Assembly: GCA_963281255.1 (NCBI GenBank) | Contig: OY725491.1 | Coordinates: 5,506,857-5,570,856, forward strand | Direction of reading: 5' to 3' | DNA length: 64,000 nt | DNA from: Aphrocallistes beatrix | Taxonomy: Eukaryota; Porifera; Hexactinellida; Sceptrulophora; Aphrocallistidae | In this document: one piece after another, positions 10,788-20,671 of the stretch | Layout: each line of letters begins with the position of its first letter | Numbering within the stretch: the first letter of the stretch is position 1 | Notes under the pieces: generated by a model | The model's database searches: none | The model's input: only the letters and a program-made list of their open reading frames with translations | Told to the model about the DNA's origin: nothing | Made by a program: the position numbers and the translations under genes

Positions 10788-11864
10788 TCAGCTTACCTCA
10801 CAAGGTGTTTCTAGTACTAGCTCAAAGAATACCTTCACAGTTAAATGGTTATCCACAATAAATCTGTTCAGACCAGTAATATTGCAGATAAATGAACTCC
10901 TCTTGTTGATAATCAAAGAATGGTTGAGATTGCGATTAATTACAAGTTGTACACTAGAATCTGTAGCGTTTATAAACTGATAACAAACTAGTGCTACCCG
11001 TGCATTTTTCAACTCATTATCGTGTGGACCAGGGATACGTTTGATATAGAGGAAAAAGGGATTAGGCTCAAATTCAATTTGAATCATGTATCTTTTTAAA
11101 TAAAAGATAGGTCCTTGCTGAATTTCAGTTTCGACTAGTTTGTCAATTCCAGAGATAGTGAACTGAAAACCTTCTAACTGTTTGCCATTTATGGTACGGC
11201 GAAGACTGGTCTTATGGATCATCATTTCATCCCAAACGTTATACCTGAGTTCGTCTAATTCGCGTTTTAATTTTTTATTCTCTAAGTTGATTGTACCCAT
11301 TTGTTCAAATGCTCTCTTATTTTCATTAACAACTTTCACATTTTCTTGTTTGAGTAAACTAATTTCGCCAAATGCTTTCTTATTCTCTTCTTCCAACTTC
11401 ATAATCCTTCCCGTAATATGGTAAATATTAAATTCCTTCAAATGCGATTGCATTGCCAACCGTTTTACTAACCCTACTTCACATCCATAGTCCACAAAAG
11501 GACAGGGAACCATCAGATGCTCACAAACACTCAAATGCGTCTCCAACTGTCCAATAACTCCAGCCCAACCACAACCTTTCGTATCAAGAGGACATCTACA
11601 AGGAAGTTTGTTCACAGTTTCCCTCACAAACACAACTGGAATAGATCTCTCTGTTTCGGGACAACAAGACTCACACATATTCTTTCCAGCACTGAAACTG
11701 GCATTCTTCATGATACCTGTACAAGAGGGACAAATGACAAACTTCTCTTCGATAGGAGATAAATTCTGTTTGAGAACATCCAATTTATAACCTCCATACC
11801 TTCCATCAGATAACCGGATGCAGGATTCATTAACAGGATTGACGGAAGTAATCCTGCTAGCCAT
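10788..11864 (-). CDS. TRAF-like adaptor (copy 5)
   Basis: Single-exon gene, 358 residues, ATG at 11864. Parts in order: N-terminal segment with YGGYK; CPSC..CESC zinc site; TRAF-type finger (CRCPLDTKGCGWAG....ETH...C); second finger (CPFVDYGCEVGL..H..EF...H); a coiled coil of about 70 residues built on EENK and ENKR heptads; and a MATH-like C-terminal domain (KQLEGFQFTI to VKVFFEL). It is the closest intact relative of the broken copy 2 and is the reference used to spot that copy's 5-bp deletion. The cluster on one strand points to local tandem duplication. Likely a cytosolic adaptor that oligomerises through the coiled coil; ligand and output unknown. Confidence 0.77.
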   Translation of the reverse strand: MASRITSVNPVNESCIRLSDGRYGGYKLDVLKQNLSPIEEKFVICPSCTGIMKNASFSAGKNMCESCCPETERSIPVVFVRETVNKLPCRCPLDTKGCGWAGVIGQLETHLSVCEHLMVPCPFVDYGCEVGLVKRLAMQSHLKEFNIYHITGRIMKLEEENKKAFGEISLLKQENVKVVNENKRAFEQMGTINLENKKLKRELDELRYNVWDEMMIHKTSLRRTINGKQLEGFQFTISGIDKLVETEIQQGPIFYLKRYMIQIEFEPNPFFLYIKRIPGPHDNELKNARVALVCYQFINATDSSVQLVINRNLNHSLIINKRSSFICNITGLNRFIVDNHLTVKVFFELVLETPCEVS

Positions 11865-13104
11865 TGTGTGAAGAAAGATAAAGATGAAATCTATGACAAC
11901 AAATTAATATGTTCAAATAAATCATTATTTAAGCCTATATAGAGATAATATAGAGAGAGGATATTCGATATTGAATCGTATTGATATGCACAAATTAGTA
12001 ATATCAGTTTGTGATAAGACAATGGGGCATGATGTGCCTTGATTATATTGAAGTGGATAAACATTTGACTGTCAACCTTCGGAAAATAATATCCGGAAAA
12101 TGGAGACAAAATTATTTTGGCCCTCCAACGCCTGGCTGGGCCTTTCTTAACAATTATGCAGATATGATACAAACTAAAATTCACATAATTTCGTTTTATT
12201 TCTCTGTATTATTAGCTCGCCGTCTGTGGTTTATAAATAGAATATCTCCATATTTGGTAGTACAGTAGAACCTCTATAAGGTGTCTCTATAAATGGGTAA
12301 TCTCTTGTAGAAGTGGGAAAATTTTTGAGGGCATTTTTGTTCATTTCCATAGAATATACCTTTATAGCCATGCATGGAAGTGGGGAATTTCACGAAATTA
12401 TTTTAACACACAAATTTTGATCTCACATTTTTGGGGAAAGTATGTATTTTATTTTTGTACAAATAATGTAAAAGAATGGGACCGTATGCTCATTATCCTG
12501 AACTTCATTCATTTATAGAGGTACCCTTTTAAGTCCAAGCCCTTCCAAAAGGATTTAAGTCAAGTCTGGACCTAAGCCTCATTCGAGATTGGATAACTCC
12601 CCCGTGAGAGTCGCCATGTCTGAAACAGTCAATCGATTCAATCATAACGCCAGACTTTTATTCAATTAATTAAAGCTTTAAACAAATGCCAATGCACAGT
12701 GAACTCTCGTTATAACGAAGTGATTTACATTATCAAGGCTACAGTCGGACACAAAAATCATTTCGTTATATCCTATTTGGTTATAACTTTCCTGTATTCA
12801 AATGACCTGCTATATAAGTACATACATCCATGTCCATTTCTAAACACTTGTTCAATAAAGCGGAGTCGAATGGCTATGATTATCTCCATGGAAATTGTAC
12901 ATACTTATTCAATTGAATGAGTGCATAGGGTATATAGTAAGTCACCATTCAAATATCAAGGCAAAAGATAATTATCACAAGAATTGGCCCACATATCAAG
13001 TTTCAGAGTAATGACAGCAATAACTCTATCTACATGGGACGGCAAGGACAAAATTATTAAGAAAAAAGTATTTCAATACAGTGGGTCATAAATAATTGCG
13101 TCCT
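11865..13104. other. Intergenic with DNA-transposon ends
   Basis: Between TRAF-like copy 5 and the 3' end of CHMP2A. It contains a partial pogo/Tc1-like miniature element (12263 to about 12540). A single transposon-like end reading CAGTGAACTCTCGTTATAACG at about 12699 has no clear partner. No coding exon recognised. Confidence 0.5.
12263..12540. mobile_element. Degenerate MITE (CAGTAGAACCTCTATAA end)
   Basis: The left end CAGTAGAACCTCTATAAG is preceded by TA, as for Tc1/mariner/pogo-type insertions. An inverted match, TTTATAGAGGTACCC, lies near 12512-12526, but the last bases of the right end are lost or diverged. It belongs to the same style of short elements found in the CHMP2A intron. Confidence 0.5.
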
Positions 13105-14941
13105 TCAATTGTCTCCTTTGCGAAGGTTGTCAAGACGTGCTTGTAGATCTGCATCTATGTCATCAGAGGGTCCCGACGTAGCCCCGCCTCCACTCGCACT
13201 CCCCCCAGCACCTCCCGCACCCCCAGCACCCCCAGTACTCCCATTGGCAGTAGCAGCAGTCTTTGAGGCTATCTTGTCCTTGGCATTCCCGCCTTGCCCA
13301 GGTAGTAACTCTGCCAACTCTTCTGTCAACTCAAGACCGAGCTCATCGAACACCTGAGCTACGATTTGATCAGACTCTTCGTCATCATCCGCATCGCCTA
13401 CATCAAACAATGAATCATACTTTATCGTGGTGAAATAGGCTAATAGTGTGGTTAGTATACTAACTATATTTCAATAGGACATATAGGCTTGTTAATGGGC
13501 ATGCCTAATTTCCGGGACGGGATTCCGTCCTGGAAATTAGGCATGCCCTTGTTAATTCCAAGATCATGATTAAGAAAAGTTGAAAGTTTATGCGGTATAG
13601 GAATCGCTTTACAATAAACATAGCCAAGGTTCACTAACTTGTTTTACCTCATTTAAATACCCAATTCAATTTGACGAGGGCTATGTCTTATTTAATACAA
13701 TTATAGATTGAACACAGGCAATTGTCCCTCACTCGCAATGCTAGATCTCTATGGAATTATAGTTAATTCCTTGATCATGAAATATTTCTAAAATATGCCT
13801 CAAATATCAGGATCGTAGCCATCAGTCCGGTTGGTCACGTTTCAGTGGGACGACCTTCGGACAAATTTAGCCTTAACAGGACCACTTTGGTCTTTTTTAT
13901 AGATGCCTGATTTCTCCCAAACGCTTTAAATCGGATGGCTACCGCCTAGAACTTAATAAGGAATACCATCCTAACAATCTGACAATGCCGTCGGAAGCTC
14001 ATGCTAAGTGGTAAGGCCATTGTCATTATATTAATCAAAAGTGGTAAGGCTCATCCACCTAATCGCCCACATAACTAATGCAGTTTACATAAAGGCCTTA
14101 CCAGCCGCACTGCTTCCTACGGACATGATACATAGAGTAGAACCTCGTTAATACGAGCATCAAGGGACGGTAGAAACTTGTTCGTATTATCCGGAATTCG
14201 AATTAACTGGAGTGGTTCACATACATATACAGTCAACTCCGCTTAATAGGGTCACTGGACCGGATAGCTCTCACACATAGAAGCTAATACAAAATATTTT
14301 CGGTAATATGGTTCTCTACTTAATCGGGGCAAAATGTCCTCTGACTGATGTGACCCTATTAAGCGGAGTCGACTGTATTTTCCTCCGTAGAGGCTTGAAT
14401 ATCTGTTCGTATTATCCGGGAGTTTCGCATTATCAGTATTCGTATGTTCTACTGCATAACGATATCGTATATTAATTACAATATATAACTAACCGATAAC
14501 TTCGTCTATCGCATCATTCATAATCTCTTCCTTCATGTCCATTAACTCTGACTGCTTCTCAAACTCCATCATGATCTTCTGGATCTGAGGTAGGTTCATT
14601 TTACTGTTCATTCGCTTCATTGCACGAGTTACGCCTTTCATGGCGTTCGCCATTGCAGCTTGAGATTTCAACGTTTGAACCTTCAAGGAGATAGCCTGTA
14701 TGTTGGCACGCATCGTGATGAACTTTTTAATATAATTCCGTGTGCGGACCAAATCTTTTGCCATTATTTTAACTGCGTCCATTTGACCGGCTTTGGCCAT
14801 TTTTTTGATGTCAAGAATCAGTTTTTTCTCTTGTTGCTCCAGTTTAGATCTTTCGCGATCTAAATCACGCATCGCTCTTGTTAGAGCTCGTTGGTTCTTC
14901 CGTAACATTTCTTCTGGGGTTGTTCGGCTGAAAAATGCCAT
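13105..14941 (-). CDS. CHMP2A: CHMP2A, ESCRT-III subunit (two exons)
   Basis: Exon 1 is 14941-14494 and exon 2 is 13397-13105, joined across a 1096-bp intron with GT (14493) and AG (13398). The joined frame encodes 246 residues. It is a core ESCRT-III subunit that polymerises on membranes for multivesicular-body budding, abscission and membrane repair, and is removed by VPS4. Exon 1 carries the basic N-terminal helical core with strongly conserved words (TPEEMLR.NQRAL.RAMR.LDRER, KMAK.GQMDAV.IMAKDLVRTR, PQIQKIMMEFE). Exon 2 carries the acidic region, DELGLELTEEL, and a C-terminal MIT-interacting motif (DADLQARLDNLRKG). Human CHMP2A is 222 residues; the excess is mainly a Gly/Ala/Ser-rich linker (GGAGGAGGAGG) before the MIM. 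Single-copy housekeeping gene. Confidence 0.95.
13489..13556. mobile_element. 52-bp hairpin flanked by an 8-bp duplication
   Basis: Bases 13497-13520 and 13525-13548 are inverted copies (24 bp, one mismatch) separated by the four-base loop GATT. The same octamer, TTGTTAAT, flanks both sides (13489-13496 and 13549-13556), as expected of a target-site duplication. An 8-bp duplication is typical of hAT-type transposition. The whole unit is one hairpin with no internal sequence. Located in the CHMP2A intron. Confidence 0.75.
13988..14122. repeat. Inverted repeat in the CHMP2A intron
   Basis: About 35 bp at 13988-14022 (CCGTCGGAAGC..GGTAAGGCC) recurs inverted at 14088-14122 (GGCCTTACC..GCTTCCTACGG) with mismatches, around a 65-bp core. 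Probably another miniature transposon. Confidence 0.6.
14133..14458. mobile_element. MITE interrupted by a second MITE
   Basis: The outer ends read AGTAGAACCTCGTTAATACGA at 14136 and, inverted, AGTAGAACATACGAATACTG at about 14453-14434. Both are adjacent to TA. The element at 14230-14375 lies inside it, so the outer insertion is older. Confidence 0.65.
14230..14375. mobile_element. TA-flanked MITE, CAGTCGACTCCGC family
   Basis: A 146-bp element with ends CAGTCAACTCCGCTTAATAG and the inverted copy ending GCGGAGTCGACTG, flanked by TA. Interior words (GTCAC..GTGAC, GAGAGCT or its complement, TACAAAATATTTTCGG) recur in the copies at 18386, 25365 and 51975. TA duplication and CAG termini fit a pogo/Tc1-mariner non-autonomous family. 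Confidence 0.85.
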
Positions 14942-16987
14942 TTCCTTTCTTGGATATCAGAATTAACTAATAATAATATTCGAATATATGCACTTGAAGT
15001 ATTTATAATAAAACAGTTGAGCGAATCATAATTTTGGAGCGATAAAATTATATTAAATCAATAGACAACTTGTGATACTAAAATCATTCAAATTCAGCTT
15101 AATTCGAATATTAGTAATTTAGCAAATCAATTGCATCATATTAAGCAAATCAAATGCTCATGTGAAAAAGGGTTTCAACATCCTTTTAGCTGTAGTCATA
15201 CTTTTGATCCTAAAATTAGAATAAGATTATATTTTTAGTAGAAAAATCCATAAAAGGAAATTGAAATCGAGTTATTAAGTTTAATATTTCAGGATTGTAA
15301 TCTATTCGTATTAATTAAACCGCATCAATCTACCTCATATCGGCAAATCAATTTAGCCTTATACAGTATTAGAGTTGAAAAGGAGTTCGCGTTTTCATTT
15401 CGAGTTGGGTTGCCTTTGTGGCTCAATTCGGGTCGAAGTTTATTCTGCTGGAAGTGTGACTTCCAGCGAAAAATATTCCACTCATATCAGTCCAGTATGG
15501 AGAGTGAATCTCTTCTCTAGTAATTGAAAAGAAAAAATCTTAAAACACGAAATCTTTTATACAGAATTCTCCGTTTATATTTACACTATAATATAGCATC
15601 TATCGGGCTTAAATCGGATATAGATTCGGGTTTGGCGGAAATTTTCTGGAAACAAAGCCCAAGTTAAATATACTCAGTTACCATAATAAATTATAGTATT
15701 ACAACCTATTCCTATTGTAATGTGGATTGACTATAATATGCATACATTCCAAATTGTGAATCTATATAGTAGAAGTGTTGAATGAAACCATGTAGACAAT
15801 ATGGTAGTAGCGTAGACAGGCTTAGGAAAAAATCATGAGTACACCACGGCTATATAATTACAGTAATTACTATTCAGGTCTGCTGTATTCACAAAAGTAT
15901 TAAGAAATGAAAATATAATCAATGGTATTTTCAACTAATTTTTCAGAGAAATATGTGTATCCGAAATCGAAAATATCAAATGGATAGTTAAACAATATAT
16001 GAAAAATATTTAAATCAATTCATTTTTGAGCAAAACAGCATTTTTCCTATCAACTCGTCAATACATAGTACGTATATAGTATTATAATCGCTTGAGTAAT
16101 TAATTATCTTAACTAGATATGAAAAAAATTACATAGATATTTTCAATTTTGTATACAGTTTGATAGATCAAATTACTTGTATTCTATATCAGAAGAAACA
16201 TGTGGGTATCCCGCCCACTTTGGCAATATTGCATTGCATATGCACTTGATATTTATCAATCAAAGAATAATTAATAGTAAATAACATTATCACACTGTGA
16301 ATAGAAATAGAAGTATTATCTAAATATAGCCTAACTCAGTGGTTTTCAAACTGGGGTACGCTAGGCTTTTCATGGGGATACGCTTTTTTATATCTCAACA
16401 TATTATTAATAAAACCATGAGTTAGCTGTTAGGTTACACAGAAAGTTCAAAAATACTAGTCTGGGAGGTATGCTTGGGCAAGTTTGAAAGACTATTAGCC
16501 TAACTAATCAGAATCGAGTTAACTCATAGAGTTGTTAAGGTAGGATAAGTTTTAAACGATTAAATTTAAGAATTTATTTTGAAAATCGCTACAAATTACC
16601 ATTTACTACTTTTTGGGGGGAATTATGCCGATATTCTTAGAGAATTGCTTAATTTACAGATAATTCTTTAAAATATTTGTCATAAAAATACAGGCATTCT
16701 TTGATTTTAAAATGTTTTATCATTCTACTCGATAAATTAGATGTGAAACAAATAATATTATGCCTAATGTGCTCAACAAAAAAAATGAAAACATATAAAT
16801 GCACACAAATTCAAGTATACAGCAAGATAGAGTAAGATATGCAAATAGTCAAAATAAATGGCAAAAGCGCAGGAAAATCTAAAATATACAAAGAAGGGTA
16901 ATATATACAAGTCTAGTCAAGGGTAAAATAGTAGGAAGGAAAGAGTTAGAAGTATGAGCTTAAGAAAAATAGAAGATAGAAAGCAGA
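14942..16987. other. Intergenic with hAT MITE; left part of tandem duplication
   Basis: No gene recognised. From about 16136 the sequence is repeated downstream at about 19631, marking the left boundary of the caspase duplication. About 570 bp (16190-16757), including the hAT element at 16337, are absent from the second block. Confidence 0.5.
16337..16497. mobile_element. hAT-type MITE with 8-bp target duplication
   Basis: The left end CAGTGGTTTTCAAACTGGGG is a classical hAT terminus. The right end has the inverted counterpart (CAAGTTTGAAAGACTATTA). The octamer GCCTAACT occurs on both sides (16329-16336 and 16498-16505). At 161 bp it has no coding capacity. Confidence 0.85.
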
Positions 16988-18268
16988 TTACATATCTGGA
17001 TGCTTGAAGTAGAACTGTTTAAGCAAAGTTGTGTGATAGTCTGGAAGTTGGCTACCAGATTCAGAATGTTCTAATACTTTAGCTGATAGAATAGGTTGAA
17101 TCACACTAATACCTCTTTTTACATGTTCAGGATCACGAAGAATTTCAAAGAGAGCTTGAAGGAAAATAGAACCAGCCCCGGACTCCAAGCGGTAGGCAAC
17201 GTGACCTTCTGTTGTGGCGAAATATTTCAAAATATCCTTCGGAACATCTTTTGAGGATTCACTGGGCGTAAAAGGAACTGAATCATCGGTGGAATCAGGT
17301 ATAGGATCCAACAAAAGGAGATCATGTTGACCACGCGAATATAAACCCGTTCCTCGGCAATTTTGGAAAAAAAATAGTTTAGGCTTGCCTTCAAGGCATG
17401 GACAATATGAAGGTAAAAAGCGCAGTATTATTTCTTCACGTGGTACTAGATTATTGTCTGCGAAAACAACGTCCTTTTCATCACCATGGGATGAAAAAAT
17501 CAGGATAAAAGAGTCAGAATTCAGGTCTTCAATTTTTTTTCTTATTGTTTTCTGACTTTTCATATAATCCCTAAAAGTGATGTTATCTAATTTCATGACC
17601 TCATAGTTAAGTTCTTCAAATATTTCCCCTCCATCAGTAACGTCGGCCCCCGCACCGATCCTGAACATATTAACAATCAGACACAAGCCTCGTTTTCCTA
17701 CTTTTTTGATTGGGTAGCATTCTTTCGGATCAAAATTTGTTTGGAGCTTGAAAGGTGGGTTGGAGAATGGGGTATTAGCTTGAAAGGTGGGTTGGAGAAT
17801 GGGGTATTTGCCTGGTTGAGGAGGTTCATCAGACTCGATCGGATCGCTCGGTTGAATCGTAAAATCCATTGATTCGTCGGGTTGAGTTAAATTATCGATA
17901 TCCACATCAGACACATCACCATCAAGCAAAACGTTCAGCTTCTTATTCAAGTCAAAGATGGATCTATATAGTTCTTCCATACCGGGTCTTTGCACAGCAT
18001 CAAAAAATTGCAAAAGCCTTCCTACATTACTTTTCCAATCATTGGGAGTATAATCAAAGACTCTTTCTAGTTTGTCAAAATATACCCACAAAGTGCAATC
18101 TTGGAATTGTGGGATAGGCAATGGATATTTCAGCTGCTTCAATGTATCTCGTGTGATCATTTTTAAATCTTTGAAGCACGAATCGTTCATCGAATCGGCG
18201 AAGTCGTAGATCGCTTTTGAGTAATATATCCCGTTTTTGACTTGCTGTAGGTTCATTTTCTTAGACAT
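16988..18268 (-). CDS. Caspase with DED-like prodomain
   Basis: Single exon, 426 residues, ATG at 18268. Caspases cut proteins after Asp in apoptosis and inflammation. The C-terminal part (about 195-426) is a caspase p20/p10 domain: Arg203 in the S1 pocket region, catalytic His261 in SSHGDEKD, catalytic Cys304 in FFFQNCRGT (usual QACRG has Ala where Asn is here), and GHVAYR for the small-subunit substrate site. Residues 1-115 are helical and contain FADSMNDSCFKDLKMITRD, which resembles a death-effector domain, suggesting an initiator-type enzyme; this is inference. The linker (about 120-190) is acidic and Pro-rich and contains a 32-bp tandem DNA duplication (17745-17808) read in two different frames. 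Asp residues around 319-329 could be the inter-subunit cleavage site. Cytosolic. Confidence 0.9.
   Translation of the reverse strand: MSKKMNLQQVKNGIYYSKAIYDFADSMNDSCFKDLKMITRDTLKQLKYPLPIPQFQDCTLWVYFDKLERVFDYTPNDWKSNVGRLLQFFDAVQRPGMEELYRSIFDLNKKLNVLLDGDVSDVDIDNLTQPDESMDFTIQPSDPIESDEPPQPGKYPILQPTFQANTPFSNPPFKLQTNFDPKECYPIKKVGKRGLCLIVNMFRIGAGADVTDGGEIFEELNYEVMKLDNITFRDYMKSQKTIRKKIEDLNSDSFILIFSSHGDEKDVVFADNNLVPREEIILRFLPSYCPCLEGKPKLFFFQNCRGTGLYSRGQHDLLLLDPIPDSTDDSVPFTPSESSKDVPKDILKYFATTEGHVAYRLESGAGSIFLQALFEILRDPEHVKRGISVIQPILSAKVLEHSESGSQLPDYHTTLLKQFYFKHPDM
17745..17808. repeat. Perfect 32-bp tandem duplication inside the caspase linker
   Basis: Bases 17745-17776 are repeated exactly at 17777-17808. 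Because 32 is not a multiple of three, the two copies are translated in different frames (YPILQPTFQA, then TPFSNPPFKL), yet the prodomain and protease remain in one open frame. Confidence 0.95.
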
Positions 18269-18385
18269 AATTAACTAGTTACAATAGAAAAGAAAATGAA
18301 ATGGTGATAGAGGTAGGAAATGTACAAAATACAATTAGTATTAGTCAAGAGTATAATAAGAATTTTATTCGAACTGTACTAAATA

Positions 18386-18552
18386 CAGGTGACTCCGCTT
18401 AATCAGGACAATGTGGTCCCGGATATTTTGTCCTGATTGATTAAGGAGTTCCTAATGATGAAATTTAGTATTAGTTTCTATGTAAGGGAACCGTTTCGTT
18501 CCTGGAGACTTGTCCCAATTAAGCGGTTGTCCCGATTAAGCTGAGTCGACTG
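18386..18552. mobile_element. TA-flanked MITE, CAGTCGACTCCGC family
   Basis: Ends CAGGTGACTCCGCTTAATCA and inverted ..TGAGTCGACTG, flanked by TA. It lies 118 bp upstream of the caspase ATG. In the second duplication block only the first five or so bases (CAGGT) remain before a deletion junction at about 20798. Confidence 0.8.
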
Positions 18553-19630
18553 TATTCTGCTTCCACCTACGTGGAGTTAGAGTTGCATCCAACTTTTCTA
18601 GGATTTACGCCTAAACATCCCTCTGAACATTTTCAATCTCCTAACCAATGCATTCAATATTACGACATATGAATTTCACGGCTGGATGAAATCCTGAGTG
18701 GATTTGGCCTAATGCCATTTAGCTCAAAAATAAAAGCCAAACTGGCTATTAATTAATAATAAGATTGCTTTAGGCGAATCCGATTGCATAAGAAACTGTA
18801 TTGACTATTATACATTTCATTAAGCATAATCTCTGGAACAGTTAACCTATGTTTTGAATAAATTTCTGAAGAAAAAAGACTACAACTAAGAGGATAATAT
18901 TACCACAAATTATCTGCACGTGTGTGAGCAAAAGAACAAATATTTGATGAATATATAACGTTTTGCAGCCAAAACGTTTCAATATTATGAATGAAGAAAA
19001 TCATTGGCGAATAATTGCATACGCCGCTATTCAGGATTTCAATTAACTATCTCGGATGACCTGTTTTTTACTGAAAAGGTGCCAATTTTACGAATAGTTA
19101 GAGGTTGGATAAAACTTAATGTTTTATTTATAGAAAGGATCCCAAATTTTAAGGCTTCCCCGCCCCAAAATGGCTCAAAACAGAAATGACGCAACGACAT
19201 TACTAGTCAAGCCAGTGGGTTTTAAATTATATATTTGGTTTGGTTATAATTGTACAGCTGAATTGGAAGGTAACAGCTTATTTAGTCATAAAACGAGTAC
19301 AGTGAATAGATATAAGTGATTGGATTACGAATGAGATTAAGTTTGAGTAAATGTGACGAGTAAAGTTTTCCTACAATTTAAATCCAAATATTTCCACTAC
19401 AGTACATCCTCGCTAATCCTCACACTTTATTATTACAATCCGAACACCCAAAATATAATCTTATTCACCTCTATGCTTTAAATCAACGTTAATAATATTA
19501 TATCTTTCAATTATTGAGAAACTTCGTTAAAAAAGCAATAATAACAAAATTATATATAGATACGTAAGACAAAATTTCCTAGGAAATCTGGGCGGGTATG
19601 TTTTCATGATTTCAGGCACAGATTTCATAA
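18553..19630. other. Intergenic inside the tandem duplication
   Basis: No gene seen. It includes a diverged copy (about 19150-19235) of a dispersed element also present at about 21190, 34250, 35700 and 43966. From 18777 to 19374 it is paralogous to about 20799-21415. Confidence 0.5.
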
Positions 19631-19908
19631 ATATTTTCAATTTTGTATACAGTTTGATAGAGATCAAATTGCTTGCATTCTATGCCTAATGTACTCAACT
19701 AAAAAATGACAAAATATAAATGCACACAAATTCAAGTATACAGCAAGATAGAGTAAGATATGCAAATAGTAAAAATAAATGGTAAAAGCGCAGGAAAATC
19801 TAAAATATACAAAGAAGGGTAATATATACAAGTCTAGTCAAGGGTAAAATAGTAGGAAGGAAAGGGTTAGAAGTATGAGCTTAAGAAAAGTAGAAGATAG
19901 AAAGCAGA

Positions 19909-20671
19909 TTACATATCTGGATGCTTGAAGTAGAAATGCTTAAGCAAAGTTGTGTGATAGTCTGGAAGTTGGCTACCAGATTCGGAAAGTCGTAATACTT
20001 TATCTGATAGAATAGGTTGAATCGCATTAATATGTTTTCTTACATGTTCGTCATCACGAAGAATTTCAAAGAGAGCTTGAAGGAAAATAGAACCAGCCTC
20101 TGTACGGTAGGCAACGTGACCTTCTATTGTGGCGAAAAATTTCAAAATATCCTTCGGAATATCTTTTAAGGATTCACTGGGCGTAAAAAGGACCGAATCA
20201 TCGGTGGAATCAGGTATAGGATCGAAAAGAAGGAGATCATGTTGAGCAGTGCGCGGATACGAATCCGTTCCTCGGCAATTTTGGAAAAAAAATAGTTTAG
20301 GCTTGCCTTCAAGACATGGACAATATGAAGGTAAAAAGCGCAGTATTATTTCTTCACGTGGTACTTGATTATTGTCAGCGAAAACAACGTCCTTTTCATC
20401 ACCATGGGATGAAAAAATCAGGATAAAAGAGTCAGAATTCAGGTCTTCAATTTTTTTTCTTATTGTTTTCTGACTTTTCATATAATCCCTAAAAGTGATG
20501 TTATCTAATTTCATGACCTCATAGTTAAGTTCTTCAAATATTTCCCCTCCATCAGTAACGTCGGCCCCCGCACCGATCCTGAACATATTTACAATCAGAC
20601 ACAAGCCTCGTCGTAGATCGCTTTTGAGTAGTATATCCCGTTTTTTACTTGCTGTAGGTTCATTTTCTTAG
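19909..20671 (-). pseudogene. Caspase pseudogene lacking its prodomain
   Basis: Duplicate of the caspase at 16988-18268. The first 22 codons (ATG at 20671) survive, then a deletion of roughly 0.5 kb joins them to the protease domain out of frame, so translation from this ATG stops after about 25 codons. The protease part stays open for over 225 codons, keeping His in SSHGDEKD and Cys in FFFQNCRGT, with scattered substitutions and a shortened small-subunit loop. An internal Met at about 20586 is the first in-frame ATG for the protease, which would remove the first strand of the fold. Probably non-functional, though a prodomain-less product cannot be excluded. Confidence 0.85.
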
